Notes: generated by a model not told the origin, from the letters alone. A DNA stretch of 64,000 bases from an uncultured Draconibacterium sp. (GCF_963674925.1 NZ_OY771649.1:1302001-1366000), one strand, 5' to 3'. Positions 27,700 to 37,259 are shown, counted from the first letter of the stretch. Numbers and translations are program-made.

Positions 27700-29452
27700 T
27701 CTGAACCGCACACCCGATAAAAAAGAGAAGAAACTTCCGTTTCTGAAATCGCTAAAGAAACTGGTGGCAATTATCAGTGGCGAACGACGCAACCTGATTA
27801 TCGCCTTTGCGGCAATTGCAGTAAATGCTGCATTAAGTCTGGCTGGCGCATACATAATCGGGTATACGGTAGACAATTATGTGCAAACCAAAGATTACCA
27901 CGGAATTTTGCTTTTTGCCGGAATTTTGCTGACGATGTATGTGGTGGCATTTTTTGTGAATTATGCTCAAATGATTATGATGGGCGGCATTGGGCAACGC
28001 ATGTTGTACAGTCTCCGCAATTCGGTATTTCATAAATTGCAGGAACTGCCGCTCGACTTTTTTAACCAAAATAAATCGGGCGACCTGATATCGCGCATCA
28101 ACAACGACACCCAAAAGGTAAACGAATTCTTTTCGCAGTCGCTGATGCGTTTTATTGGCGGAATTATTACCATGACCGGTGCAGGAATTCTGCTTCTGGT
28201 AATCAACCTGCCACTGGGATTGGCGGCACTCTCTCCTGCCCTGTTTCTTTTGGTTTTCACTAAAATTATTTCGCCGTGGATACGCCGAAAGAACGAAGCC
28301 AGCCTAAAAAGTCTGGGCGACCTTTCTGCCGAAATTCAGGAAAGCCTGGCCAATTTTAAGGTGGTGGTTGCTTTTAACCGCCGCGACTATTTCAGAAAAC
28401 GTTTTACTGCGGCGAACGAAGAAAATTATAAGCACTCGGTTTATGCCGGAATTGCCAACAATATTCTCAATCCGGTTTATACTTTTGCGGCCAATATTGG
28501 GCAACTGATTGTTTTGGCGCTGGGTATTTACCTCATTATTCAGGGAAATTTTAGCGTTGGTTTGCTGATTAGTTTTATTGCCTACGTGATGAACTTTTAT
28601 AACCCCTTACGCCAGTTGGCCATACTTTGGGCAAACTTTCAACAAGCTTTGGCAGCGTGGGATCGCATCTCGTATTTACTTTCGCTTGAGAACAATCTGG
28701 AAGTTGCAAAAGAAACGGAAACACAACAAAGCAAAACACTTGTACATTTTAACGATGTTTCGTTTTGTTACCCGAACGGCAAAGAGGTGCTTCACAAAGT
28801 TAACTTCGATTTGGAGCGTGGAAAAACTTATGCTTTTATCGGGCCTACAGGTGGCGGAAAAACAACTACTGCCTCCTTGATTGCCCGTTTATACGATGCT
28901 ACAAAAGGAACGATCCTCCTGGATGGGAAAGACATAAAATCGTACGATGCAGCTGAAAGAACAGCAAAAATCGGGGTGATTCTTCAAGACCCAATTTTAT
29001 TCTCGGGTACGGTACGGGAAAATATTTTATATGGCAACGAAGCAATGACAGCTTTAAGCAATGAAGAGCTGCGCAATTCGCTTGAAGAAGCCGGACTGGG
29101 AAGTTTGCTGCAACGTTTTGACAGTGGTTTGGAAACGCCTATACAAATGACAGGCGATGGAATTAGCCTGGGGCAAAAACAGCTGATCGCTTTTATGCGC
29201 GCCATTTTACGAAAACCGGAATTGCTCATTCTCGACGAGGCGACGGCAAATATTGATACCGTTACCGAACAACAATTGGAAACAATCATCAATAACCTGC
29301 CGGCATCAACATCAAAGGTTATTATTGCACACCGGCTAAACACCATTGAAAGTGCCGATGAAATTTTCTTTGTAAACTCGGGCGAAATAACTGCTGCCGG
29401 CTCGTTAGACAAAGCCCTTGATTTACTAATGCGGGGAGCAATGGAAAGTTAA
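27689..29452 (+). CDS. ABC exporter half-transporter, catalytically competent subunit
   Basis: A protein of 587 residues with six membrane helices and a nucleotide-binding domain with Walker A GPTGGGKT, Walker B plus catalytic Glu LLILDEATANID, and switch His (IIAHRL). Its own signature is altered to ISLGQKQL. In the heterodimer, this Walker A/Glu/His site faces the normal LSGGQ of the partner (active site), while its altered signature faces the degenerate site of the partner. The ATG lies 11 bp inside the upstream gene. Confidence 0.93.
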   Translation: MNYNLNRTPDKKEKKLPFLKSLKKLVAIISGERRNLIIAFAAIAVNAALSLAGAYIIGYTVDNYVQTKDYHGILLFAGILLTMYVVAFFVNYAQMIMMGGIGQRMLYSLRNSVFHKLQELPLDFFNQNKSGDLISRINNDTQKVNEFFSQSLMRFIGGIITMTGAGILLLVINLPLGLAALSPALFLLVFTKIISPWIRRKNEASLKSLGDLSAEIQESLANFKVVVAFNRRDYFRKRFTAANEENYKHSVYAGIANNILNPVYTFAANIGQLIVLALGIYLIIQGNFSVGLLISFIAYVMNFYNPLRQLAILWANFQQALAAWDRISYLLSLENNLEVAKETETQQSKTLVHFNDVSFCYPNGKEVLHKVNFDLERGKTYAFIGPTGGGKTTTASLIARLYDATKGTILLDGKDIKSYDAAERTAKIGVILQDPILFSGTVRENILYGNEAMTALSNEELRNSLEEAGLGSLLQRFDSGLETPIQMTGDGISLGQKQLIAFMRAILRKPELLILDEATANIDTVTEQQLETIINNLPASTSKVIIAHRLNTIESADEIFFVNSGEITAAGSLDKALDLLMRGAMES

Positions 29453-29533
29453 TATTGTCGCCAAGCAGCAATTGGTTTCTGTTGCATTTTTTCATCTCGG
29501 CAAGGAATCGTATTTTTCGGAAAATTTTAACGA

Positions 29534-30187
29534 ATGAGAACTGCATTTCTGTTCCTGTTTTTGCTTTTTACACTTGGATCTGTCGCACAAGGCAGCAGTG
29601 TAAAAATTGCTTTGCTGAAATACAATGGAGGCGGTGACTGGTATTCCGATCCTACTGCCCTGCCCAACCTCATTGAGTTTTGTAACGAAAATCTGCATAC
29701 CAACATAAATCCCGAACCATCGACCATTGAAATTGGCAGCCCCGAGTTGTTTAATTTCCCTTTTGTGCACTTAACCGGGCACGGCAACATTATTTTATCG
29801 GAAAGCGACGCGATGAATTTGCGTGTTTATCTTGAAGGTGGAGGTTTTTTACACATCGACGATAATTACGGACTGGATGAATATATCCGACGCGAAATGA
29901 AAAAGGTTTTCCCCGACCAGGAGTTTGTTGAATTACCACCATCGCACGAAATTTTTCATCAAAAGTATGATTTTAACGAAGGTATTCCGAAGATACACGA
30001 GCACGACAATAAACCACCACAGGCTTTTGGATTATTTGTAGACGACCGGCTGGTTTGCCTTTATACTTACGAAACCGATTTGGGCGATGGCTGGGAAGAT
30101 ATCGACGTACACAACGATCCGGAAGACCTGCGTCAAAAAGCACTAAAAATGGGCGCCAACATTATCGCCTACGTCTTCGGACAATAA
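29534..30187 (+). CDS. DUF4159 domain secreted protein
   Basis: A protein of 217 residues with a signal peptide (MRTAFLFLFLLFTLGSVAQG), then a domain with FPFVHLTGHGNIILSESD and GGGFLHIDDNYGLDEYIRREM, the hallmark of DUF4159 (a class I glutamine-amidotransferase-like fold without the catalytic Cys). Function is unknown. In Bacteroidota it often occurs near AAA/MoxR and BatA-like genes, but not here. It is 81 bp past the ABC exporter on the same strand. Confidence 0.85.
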   Translation: MRTAFLFLFLLFTLGSVAQGSSVKIALLKYNGGGDWYSDPTALPNLIEFCNENLHTNINPEPSTIEIGSPELFNFPFVHLTGHGNIILSESDAMNLRVYLEGGGFLHIDDNYGLDEYIRREMKKVFPDQEFVELPPSHEIFHQKYDFNEGIPKIHEHDNKPPQAFGLFVDDRLVCLYTYETDLGDGWEDIDVHNDPEDLRQKALKMGANIIAYVFGQ

Positions 30188-30239
30188 ACAGTTTAGCAAT
30201 TATACAATTTGGCAGTTTAACAATTTCACAATTTATTTC

Positions 30240-30817
30240 ATGAAAGTAGTAGCCATTAACGGAAGCCCACGACGCAACGGAAATACATCGCTTTTAATAG
30301 AAGAAACATTTAAAATCTTTCGGGCGGAAGGAATAGAAACCGAAGTTATTCAACTGGGAAATAAACCGGTTCACGGTTGTACGGCTTGCGGAAAATGTCG
30401 CGAAATTCAAGACCGGAAATGCCACATAAAAAATGATTTGCTAAATCTTTGCATCGAAAAAATGATTGAAGCCGATGGAATCATTTTGGGTACGCCCGTT
30501 TACTTTGCCGATGTAGCACTGAAATAAAAGCCCTAATGGATGTGGCCGGCTATGTGACACGCGGCAACGGTCATTTGCTAAAACGCAAAGTGGGCGCCGG
30601 TGTTATCTCTGTACGCCGTGGTGGTGCATTGCCTACTTTCGATACCATGAATCGTTTTTTCCTGATCAACCAGATGATCGTTCCGGGCTCAAGCTACTGG
30701 AACTTTGCTTTTGGCAAAAACAAGGGTGACGTGCTGCAGGATGAAGAAGGTATAAATACCATCCGTACGCTGGCGGAGAATATGAGTTGGTTGATGAAGA
30801 AGGTTGCAACTGATTGA
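30240..30817 (+). pseudogene. NADPH-dependent FMN reductase/flavodoxin-like gene with a frameshift
   Basis: The first frame (30240-30527) encodes a flavodoxin-like fold starting MKVVAINGSPRRNGNTSLLI (FMN phosphate loop) with CTACGKCREIQDRKC, and stops after [12 protein letters not shown]. The second frame (meaningful from about 30524, first ATG at 30536) continues [22 protein letters not shown] to the normal end. Restoring one base at about 30522 (CTGAAATA to CTGGAAATA) joins them into about 192 residues, the usual size of iron-sulfur-flavoprotein-like reductases. It is either a recent pseudogene or a sequencing error. Confidence 0.85.
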
Positions 30818-30854
30818 AGGAAGTTTGAATTAGATTGAGAAGCTGTAAAATTAC

Positions 30855-30905
30855 GAAACTGCAAACTGCGACTGCCTACTGCGACTGTCTACTGCCTACT
30901 GCAAC
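30855..30905. repeat. Degenerate CTGCGACTGCCTA tandem repeat
   Basis: About five imperfect units based on ACTGC(C/G)(T/A)ACTG are arrayed in the gap between the flavoprotein gene and mazG. A related low-complexity stretch (CAATTT...GGCAGTTTAACAATTT) lies at 30195-30235. I see no coding content. Confidence 0.5.
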
Positions 30906-30941
30906 TATTCCCAATCTCATTAATCGCTAATCGTTCGAACG

Positions 30942-31718
30942 TTACTCTTCTTTCTTAGCTTCCTCCCAAATCTCGTCCATTTCGGCAAGACTCATATCGT
31001 GCAGGCTTTTCCCCTGTAACAGCGTTTTGCTTTCGAGGTAATTAAAGCGTTTTATAAATTTTATGTTGGTGCGTTCCAATGCGGCTTCCGGATCGATGTC
31101 GTACAAACGTGCAGCATTTACCACGGCAAAAAGCAAATCACCAAACTCGGCCTCCATTTTATCTTTGTCGGCATTGTTGATCTCAACGCTTAACTCGTCA
31201 ACCTCCTCCTTAACTTTATCCCAAACCTGCTCTTTGTATTCCCAATCAAAACCAACTCCCCGCACTTTTTCCTGAATACGGTTGGCTTTAACCAATGCCG
31301 GCATGGCAGCCGGAACACCTTCCAGAACACGTTTATTGCCGCCTTTTTCTTTCAATTTTAAAGCTTCCCAGTTTTCAGCAACTTTATCGGCCGAACCTTC
31401 AACATCCACATCACCAAATATATGTGGATGACGATAAATCAATTTCTCGTTAATTCCTTCCAACACATCGCCAATATCAAAAGCTCCTTTTTCATCACCT
31501 ATTTTGGCGTAAAAAACAATGTGCAATAATATGTCGCCCAGTTCTTTTTTTATCTCCTGCAAATCGTTTTTCAAAATGGCATCGCCTAACTCGTAAGTTT
31601 CCTCAATGGTTAATTTGCGCAACGATTCCAGTGTTTGTTTTTTATCCCATGGACATTTCTCGCGCAATTCGTCCATTATATCCAGCAAGCGTTTAAACTC
31701 TTCTATCTTTTTTTGCAT
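30942..31718 (-). CDS. mazG: Nucleoside triphosphate pyrophosphohydrolase MazG
   Basis: A protein of 258 residues with two MazG domains. The first has the metal-binding ExxE pairs in TIEETYELGDAI and KELGDILLHIVFYAK. The second has KEEVDELSVEI and EFGDLLFAVVNAARL. It hydrolyses NTPs/dNTPs to NMP and pyrophosphate in the cytoplasm and helps clear damaged nucleotides. The frame begins with TTG at 31733, but the ATG at 31718 gives the normal N-terminus MQKKIEEFKRLLDIM. Confidence 0.94.
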   Translation of the reverse strand: MQKKIEEFKRLLDIMDELREKCPWDKKQTLESLRKLTIEETYELGDAILKNDLQEIKKELGDILLHIVFYAKIGDEKGAFDIGDVLEGINEKLIYRHPHIFGDVDVEGSADKVAENWEALKLKEKGGNKRVLEGVPAAMPALVKANRIQEKVRGVGFDWEYKEQVWDKVKEEVDELSVEINNADKDKMEAEFGDLLFAVVNAARLYDIDPEAALERTNIKFIKRFNYLESKTLLQGKSLHDMSLAEMDEIWEEAKKEE

Positions 31719-31844
31719 TCTTTTGCGTTTCAAATTTCATCCGAAGTTAAGGATTCCGATGTTTAACAAACAAAAACTGTATTTAAAGTTCACAGATTTA
31801 TTAATAAATTTTATCTTGCCAGTATAACAATAAATAATAAACAC

Positions 31845-31994
31845 ATGATTTTAGGAGTATCAGAATGGCTCAGCGGCAAATTAGGCTGGGATGTAAAAAT
31901 AATTAGAATTGCATTTGTTGTTGGTGTTCTATTCGCCGGCGTTGGTTTGGGTCTTTACCTTATTCTTTGGATCGTTAAAATGTTCTCGAAATAA
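31845..31994 (+). CDS. Small PspC-domain membrane protein
   Basis: A protein of 49 residues, MILGVSEWLSGKLGWDVK then a hydrophobic helix (IAFVVGVLFAGVGLGLYLILWIV). This is the compact core of a PspC domain (a W-x-x-G-K-L-G-W-D start before the helix), common as a stand-alone gene in Bacteroidota. PspC-type proteins sit in the inner membrane and are linked to envelope stress. It lies between mazG (divergent) and phoH. Confidence 0.75.
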   Translation: MILGVSEWLSGKLGWDVKIIRIAFVVGVLFAGVGLGLYLILWIVKMFSK

Positions 31995-32072
31995 AAAAGC
32001 TGACAATTTTCACATCGGTCAGAAATTGAATATCAAAGCCTTCCAACATTCGATAGTGGCAATTTATTTTCG

Positions 32073-32080
32073 TAAATTTG
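32073..32080 (+). promoter_or_regulatory. -7 box upstream of phoH
   Basis: TAAATTTG (TAnnTTTG) 28 nt ahead of the TTG start; TTCG at 32049-32052 could be a weak -33 box at 20 nt. Confidence 0.5.
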
Positions 32081-32107
32081 CCCTGCTTAAATTATTAAGA
32101 AGAAACA

Positions 32108-33097
32108 TTGGATAAACAAATTTTACTGGAAGGAATTGATCTCCTTGAGTTTTTTGGAGTAAACAATTCGAAAATTGAACTGATAAAAAGGCTTTTCCCA
32201 AAAATTAAGATCACGGCACGGGGCCATGCCTTGTTCGTTCAGGGAGAACCAAAGGAAATCAAAGCTTTTGAGAAAAAGTTCGCCCTCATTCTCGACCATT
32301 ATTATCAGTACAATATGCTCTCGGAAGAAATTATTCACGAGCTATTGGATTCGGGTGTGTCATCGTTTGAAGAAAACAGCAATGGCGAACCCGATATTAT
32401 CGTTTTTGGTAACAGCGGAAAACCTGTTCGTGCCCGCACTCCCAACCAACGCCGTTTGGTGGAGGCCAGTGCCAATAACGATTTGATTTTTGCCATCGGT
32501 CCGGCCGGAACAGGAAAAACCTACACCGCCATTGCACTGGCTGTAAGAGCGTTAAAAAACAAAGAAATACGTAAGATTATTTTGAGTCGTCCGGCTGTTG
32601 AGGCTGGTGAAAACCTGGGTTTTCTTCCCGGCGATTTAAAGGATAAAATCGATCCGTATTTACAACCGCTTTACGATGCCTTGCAGGATATGATCCCGCC
32701 GAAAAAACTCGAGGAATTTCTGAAAGACGGAGTGATACAAATTGCCCCGCTGGCTTTTATGCGTGGACGAACATTAAGCAACGCCTATGTTATTCTCGAC
32801 GAAGCACAGAATACCACCGTTAACCAGCTAAAAATGTTTTTAACCCGAATGGGACTAAACGCCAAATTTATTATTACCGGCGATGTTACGCAGATCGACC
32901 TTCCGCGAAAAAGTCATTCGGGGTTGATCCAGGCCTTGAAAATCCTGAAGGGAATTAAAAATATTGGGAACATTTATTTCGATAAAAAAGACATTGTACG
33001 CCACCGTTTAGTGCGCGACATTGTAGAAGCTTACGATAAACATGACGAGGAGAAGATTGAGATAAAAACTGAAACAAAAGAGAAAAACGATCAGTAA
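32108..33097 (+). CDS. phoH: PhoH-like ATPase, TTG start
   Basis: A protein of 329 residues with an N-terminal KH-like RNA-binding region (about 20-75) and a PhoH P-loop domain with Walker A GPAGTGKT at residues 131-138 and Walker B YVILDEAQN. This is the YbeZ-like PhoH family, a cytoplasmic ATPase connected with ribosome and RNA maturation (usually partner of YbeY). The start MDKQILLEGIDLLEFFG requires TTG at 32108; no in-frame ATG fits. purC follows 150 bp later with its own candidate promoter. Confidence 0.93.
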   Translation: MDKQILLEGIDLLEFFGVNNSKIELIKRLFPKIKITARGHALFVQGEPKEIKAFEKKFALILDHYYQYNMLSEEIIHELLDSGVSSFEENSNGEPDIIVFGNSGKPVRARTPNQRRLVEASANNDLIFAIGPAGTGKTYTAIALAVRALKNKEIRKIILSRPAVEAGENLGFLPGDLKDKIDPYLQPLYDALQDMIPPKKLEEFLKDGVIQIAPLAFMRGRTLSNAYVILDEAQNTTVNQLKMFLTRMGLNAKFIITGDVTQIDLPRKSHSGLIQALKILKGIKNIGNIYFDKKDIVRHRLVRDIVEAYDKHDEEKIEIKTETKEKNDQ

Positions 33098-33172
33098 ATC
33101 ATTTTATTGGAGGAATCAAGGATCCAACAACCAGTATCAAGGATTCCAGTATCAGGCTAAACAAAAACCTGC

Positions 33173-33180
33173 TAAATTTG
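33173..33180 (+). promoter_or_regulatory. -7 box upstream of purC
   Basis: TAAATTTG (TAnnTTTG), 67 nt before the purC ATG. No convincing -33 element. The gap also holds a short imperfect repeat (AAGGATCCAACAACCAGTATC / AAGGATTCCAGTATC at about 33118-33153), reported without the full sequence alignment. Confidence 0.45.
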
Positions 33181-33247
33181 TAATAAAGGCGGAAACAGTT
33201 TATAACGCAGACAATAAGTATAAATACAACATAAATTTTCAACAAAA

Positions 33248-34198
33248 ATGGGTAACGCACTTACAAAAACAAGTTTCAATTTCCCGGGACAAAAAAGCCA
33301 CTACAAAGGTAAAGTTCGCGACGTTTACAACATCAACGACGATTTTTTGGTAATGGTTGTTTCCGATCGTATTTCAGCTTTCGATGTGGTATTGCCAAAA
33401 GGAATTCCTTTTAAAGGACAGGTATTAAACCAGATTGCAGAAAAGTTTCTGGATGCTACGGCTGACATTGTTCCGAACTGGAAAATAGCAACACCCGATC
33501 CGAACGTAACAGTAGGGCATTTTTGCGAAACTTTCCCGGTAGAAATGATCGTGCGTGGTTATTTAACCGGAAGTTCATGGAGATTGTACAAAAATGGAGG
33601 TCGCGATATTTGTGGCGTTCCGCTTCCTGAAGGTTTGAAAGAGCACCAGGCTTTTCCAGAGCCATTGTTAACGCCAACAACCAAAGCAGAGCAGGGCGCT
33701 CACGACGAAAACATTTCGCGCGAAGAAATCATCAAACAAGGATTGGTTTCGGAAGAAGATTATAAAGAACTGGAACGTATTTCGCTGGCACTTTTTAAAC
33801 GCGGTAGCGAAATTGCCAAAGAAATGGGTTTGATTTTGGTGGACACCAAATACGAGTTTGGTAAAAAAGATGGTCAGATTTACCTCATCGACGAAATTCA
33901 CACACCCGATTCATCGCGTTATTTCTACGCTGATGGTTACCAGGAGCGTTTTGATAAAGGCGAAAACCAAAAGCAGCTTTCGAAAGAATTTGTTCGCGAG
34001 TGGTTGATGGAGAACAACTTCCAGGGCCGCGACGGCGATGTACTTCCTGAAATTCCTGAGTCGTTTGTTAACGAGGTATCAGAAAGATACATTGAATTGT
34101 ATGAAAACATCACCGGCGATAAATTTGTAAAATCGGACACTTCGAAAATTGAAGACCGCATTGAATCGGCCGTTAATGATTTTTTGAAGCAAGCTTAA
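33248..34198 (+). CDS. purC: SAICAR synthetase (phosphoribosylaminoimidazole-succinocarboxamide synthase)
   Basis: A protein of 316 residues, the longer (yeast-Ade1-like) form. Conserved blocks include [26 protein letters not shown], the substrate loop [10 protein letters not shown], and VDTKYEFG with [13 protein letters not shown]. It joins aspartate to CAIR with ATP in purine biosynthesis. It has its own terminator directly after. Confidence 0.96.
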   Translation: MGNALTKTSFNFPGQKSHYKGKVRDVYNINDDFLVMVVSDRISAFDVVLPKGIPFKGQVLNQIAEKFLDATADIVPNWKIATPDPNVTVGHFCETFPVEMIVRGYLTGSSWRLYKNGGRDICGVPLPEGLKEHQAFPEPLLTPTTKAEQGAHDENISREEIIKQGLVSEEDYKELERISLALFKRGSEIAKEMGLILVDTKYEFGKKDGQIYLIDEIHTPDSSRYFYADGYQERFDKGENQKQLSKEFVREWLMENNFQGRDGDVLPEIPESFVNEVSERYIELYENITGDKFVKSDTSKIEDRIESAVNDFLKQA

Positions 34199-34222
34199 AA
34201 GAATAACGATCATAAACTGAAG

Positions 34223-34253
34223 ACACCTGCTTAATTTTAAGCGGGTGTTTTTG
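34223..34253 (+). terminator. Terminator of purC
   Basis: ACACCTGCTT-AATTTT-AAGCGGGTGT followed by TTTTG: a 10-bp stem with one G-T pair and one T run, 25 bp past the stop. Confidence 0.85.
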
Positions 34254-34307
34254 TTTTCAGATCATATGGCTACATTAGTGGCAAATTGTAAAGATTAAAA
34301 CAACATC

Positions 34308-34814
34308 ATGAAAAAACTTACGATATTTATTTTTCTGGCGTTCTTAGCGATAAATACGTTTGCTCAAGACGAATTCACCCTGGTAAAAGAAGGCGACACT
34401 GCCCCCGACTTTTCCATAACGATGGAAGATGGTTCGGTAAAAAAACTCTCAGATTTGAGAGGGAAAGTAGTGTGGATTAACTTTTTTGCCAACTGGTGCC
34501 CGCCATGTCGCAAAGAGCTGCCTCATCTTGAAAAAGAGGTATACCTGAAACTCAAGCAAAACAAAAACTTCGAGGTACTGGTAATCGGGCGCGAACACGA
34601 TTGGGAAACGGTAAATACATTCAAAGCCGACAACAATTACTCACTCCCCTTCTACCCTGATGCCGAACGTGAGATCTTTTCGAAATACGCTAAACAAAAC
34701 ATTCCGCGTAATTTTATAATCGATAAGGATGGTAAAATTGCGGTCGCTTCAATTGGTTTCAAAGAGGACGAATTCAACAAGATCATTGAGAAAGTGAGTG
34801 AATTATTAAAATAG
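34308..34814 (+). CDS. Secreted TlpA/ResA-like thioredoxin-fold protein
   Basis: A protein of 168 residues with a signal peptide (MKKLTIFIFLAFLAINTFAQ) and one AhpC/TSA-Redoxin-type domain. The redox motif is WCPPC (C64, C67) in INFFANWCPPCRKELPHLEK, and the cis-Pro region is NIPRNFIIDKDG. It should act as a periplasmic thiol-disulfide reductase, for example in cytochrome maturation or redox defence. It is monocistronic, with a terminator after it. Confidence 0.92.
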   Translation: MKKLTIFIFLAFLAINTFAQDEFTLVKEGDTAPDFSITMEDGSVKKLSDLRGKVVWINFFANWCPPCRKELPHLEKEVYLKLKQNKNFEVLVIGREHDWETVNTFKADNNYSLPFYPDAEREIFSKYAKQNIPRNFIIDKDGKIAVASIGFKEDEFNKIIEKVSELLK

Positions 34815-34833
34815 CGTTAAACAAAAATATTAA

Positions 34834-34867
34834 AAGAGCTGTTTGTATTCTACAAGCAGCTTTTTTT
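34834..34867 (+). terminator. Terminator of the thioredoxin-like gene
   Basis: AGCTGTTTGTA-TTC-TACAAGCAGCT (11-bp stem, one G-T pair) followed by TTTTTTT. Confidence 0.88.
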
Positions 34868-34926
34868 ATGCTTTAGAATGAACACAAAACGCTGATAATT
34901 AATTTACTCACTAAAATCATGACTTT

Positions 34927-36138
34927 ATGAAAAAACTGCAATTAAAAATTCTGGCTCTGTTCTGTGCCGGAGCATTAATTTATTCGTGTAACGACACCTT
35001 TGTAGGCGACGAAAACGCTGATGATACCATTGAACTTAAATCCGCGTCATCATCGAAAAACAGTTACATAGTTGTACTGAACGATGCCGACCTAACGGCA
35101 GAATTAGCACAGTTAAAAGGTTACGAGAAGAAACAATATGCTGTAAAAGCCAAGTCTGCAAAAATATTGGAACGTGCCGGTATTACCGATGGTGAAATTG
35201 GCCACGTTTACGGCACTGCATTAAAAGGATTCTCGGTAAAAATAGCTCCCGGACAATTAAAGAAACTCGAAAATGATGCTTCGGTGGCTTACATTGAGCC
35301 AGACAAAGTAATTGCATTGGCACCACCTCCCGGAAAAGGGCCTAATAGTGGTGGTGGCGACACAGGAGGCGGAACTACAACCCAGGAAACACCCTGGGGG
35401 ATTGCCCGTGTTGGCGGAGCTGCCAACGGAAGCGGAAAAGTTGCCTGGATAATTGATTCGGGAATTGACCTGGATCATCCGGATTTGAATGTAGACAAAA
35501 ATAGAAGTGAGACGTTTTTGGGTGGAAAATCAACTCCTGATGACCAAAACGGACATGGGACACATGTTGCCGGCACTATTGCTGCAATTGATAATTCAGA
35601 AGGTGTTGTGGGCGTTGCAGCCGGAGCAACGGTTGTTGCGGTTCGCGTTCTCGACCGTCGTGGAAGCGGTACAGTTTCAGGAGTTGTCGCCGGAGTAAAT
35701 TATGTAGCCGCTAATGCCTCGTCAGGCGATGTGGCCAATATGAGTCTTGGCGGTGGCGTTTCTACTACACTCGATAATGCTGTGCTAGCAGCCTCTTCAA
35801 GCTGCACCTTTGTGCTGGCCGCTGGTAACGAAAGCGATGATGCAAACAATCATTCTCCTGCCCGCGTAGGCGACGAAAGCACAAAAGTTTACACCATTTC
35901 GGCTTGCGATAGTAACGATAACTGGGCTTATTTCTCGAACTACGGAAGTGCCGTTGATTATTGCGCACCCGGTTACCGCATTAAGTCAACCTGGAAACAC
36001 GGAGGTTATAACACCATTAGCGGAACATCAATGGCTGCACCCCATGCAGCAGGCGTACTTTTACTTGGCTCTGCCAAAACAAGTGGTTACGTTAGCGGCG
36101 ATCCTGACGGAAATGCTGATCCGATTATTCATTGGTAA
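34927..36138 (+). CDS. Subtilisin-like (S8) serine protease lipoprotein
   Basis: A protein of 403 residues. The N-terminal signal ends LIYSC, so it is probably lipidated at C21. An I9-type propeptide follows (about 45-130, SYIVVLNDADL...AYIEPDKVIAL), then a Gly-rich linker. The S8 catalytic domain has D177 (WIIDSGID), H210 (NGHGTHVAG), oxyanion N301 (AAGNES) and S368 (GTSMAAPHAAG). It should be exported and self-activated, acting as a general extracellular or surface protease. There is no C-terminal sorting domain. Confidence 0.95.
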   Translation: MKKLQLKILALFCAGALIYSCNDTFVGDENADDTIELKSASSSKNSYIVVLNDADLTAELAQLKGYEKKQYAVKAKSAKILERAGITDGEIGHVYGTALKGFSVKIAPGQLKKLENDASVAYIEPDKVIALAPPPGKGPNSGGGDTGGGTTTQETPWGIARVGGAANGSGKVAWIIDSGIDLDHPDLNVDKNRSETFLGGKSTPDDQNGHGTHVAGTIAAIDNSEGVVGVAAGATVVAVRVLDRRGSGTVSGVVAGVNYVAANASSGDVANMSLGGGVSTTLDNAVLAASSSCTFVLAAGNESDDANNHSPARVGDESTKVYTISACDSNDNWAYFSNYGSAVDYCAPGYRIKSTWKHGGYNTISGTSMAAPHAAGVLLLGSAKTSGYVSGDPDGNADPIIHW

Positions 36139-36159
36139 TTAAGTACTATAAATAGCTCA

Positions 36160-36187
36160 AAGCCCGGATTTAAACTCCGGGTTTTTT
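36160..36187. terminator. Terminator between convergent S8 protease and serine hydrolase genes
   Basis: GCCCGGA-TTTAAAC-TCCGGGT followed by TTTTTT on the plus strand. It can also end the minus-strand hydrolase transcript, whose stop it touches. Confidence 0.82.
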
Positions 36188-37259
36188 ATTGTTTCTCGCC
36201 TAGCAGGATTTCTGCAATTTTATGTAGTTCATTCCCCACCTTGGCACGTGAATCGTTGGTTATTACCGCTACCACCATTTTCTCCTCCGGGTATATAATA
36301 AGATTTGAGCATCCTCCTACCGAACCTCCACCATGGCCATAATATTCACGTCCAAATTCATCGGTCCCGGAAGAAAAACCCATTCCATAGTTTGTTTTTT
36401 CTCCGTTTTTCAAGGTTTGTGGTGTAATCAGTTTTTGTTTTACTTCTTCGGGGAAAAGCGTATTATTCAGCATTGCATTCCCAAACTTTACCAAATCTGC
36501 TGAGGTAGAAATAAAACCACCACCGGCCCATTTGTAACTGTTGTCGACGAAGGGTGCATTTATAACTTTCCCCTCATTCATGTCATAATAACCGGCACGA
36601 AACAAGATAAGCGAATCCATACGTTCGGCGGTTGTCTCAGTCATTCCTAAGGGATCAAAAACACGCGTTTGCATAAAATGCAAAAACTCCTCACCTGAAG
36701 CACCTTCCATTACAGCACTTAAAAGGTTAAATCCATAGCTCGAGTAACTGTACTTTGTTCCCGGCTCAAACAATAAGGTATCATTCATAAAAATTTCCAA
36801 TCCATCGCTCACCGTTGGATAGTACTTTGACGACAGGAATTCATCCCCATTGTAATGGCGTATTCCGGCCAAATGCCCGGCCACCTGGCGTGTGGTTATT
36901 TCGTATTTCTTTTTCGGGAAATCAGGTACATATTTCTGAACCGGTGCATCAAGATCAATCTTTCCTTCCTCAATCAAGATGCCCAATCCGGCCGCTGTTA
37001 ATGATTTGGAAATACTTCCAATTCTGAACTTTGTTTTTTCCGGATATACCGGCACCTGTTGCTCGTAATTTCCCAAACCAAATCCTTTCGACAAAACAAT
37101 CTCGTTTGCGATTGAAACAGTGGCTGTCCAACCCACCGATTCGCTTTCAACACGCAATTGTTCGATGTAGTCTTCTGCCGTTTTTATTTTAGGATCTTCT
37201 TTGGCGCAGGAAATTCCAATGAGTAACAATAAGATTAGCAGATAATACAGGTTTTTCAT
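36186..37259 (-). CDS. Beta-lactamase-related serine hydrolase (class C-like lipoprotein)
   Basis: A protein of 357 residues with a lipoprotein signal (LLIGISC, Cys about 18). The active-site SxxK is in GSISKSLTAAG, a tyrosine motif is in KYSYSSYGFN, and the third motif is GHGGGSVG. These place it in the serine beta-lactamase/DD-peptidase-like family used as esterases, D-aminopeptidases or peptidases. Most such solitary lipoproteins are not true beta-lactamases. It is transcribed alone. Confidence 0.88.
   Translation of the reverse strand: MKNLYYLLILLLLIGISCAKEDPKIKTAEDYIEQLRVESESVGWTATVSIANEIVLSKGFGLGNYEQQVPVYPEKTKFRIGSISKSLTAAGLGILIEEGKIDLDAPVQKYVPDFPKKKYEITTRQVAGHLAGIRHYNGDEFLSSKYYPTVSDGLEIFMNDTLLFEPGTKYSYSSYGFNLLSAVMEGASGEEFLHFMQTRVFDPLGMTETTAERMDSLILFRAGYYDMNEGKVINAPFVDNSYKWAGGGFISTSADLVKFGNAMLNNTLFPEEVKQKLITPQTLKNGEKTNYGMGFSSGTDEFGREYYGHGGGSVGGCSNLIIYPEEKMVVAVITNDSRAKVGNELHKIAEILLGEKQ

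Noticed and set aside
30855..30905. Tandem CTGC repeat as a regulatory array
   Set aside because: Units are irregular, with no palindrome or promoter relation. It looks like low-complexity intergenic decay.
36186..37259. Antibiotic-resistance beta-lactamase
   Set aside because: Although SxxK is present, the lipoprotein signal, solitary setting and the poorly matching second motif fit the broad family of serine esterases/peptidases.
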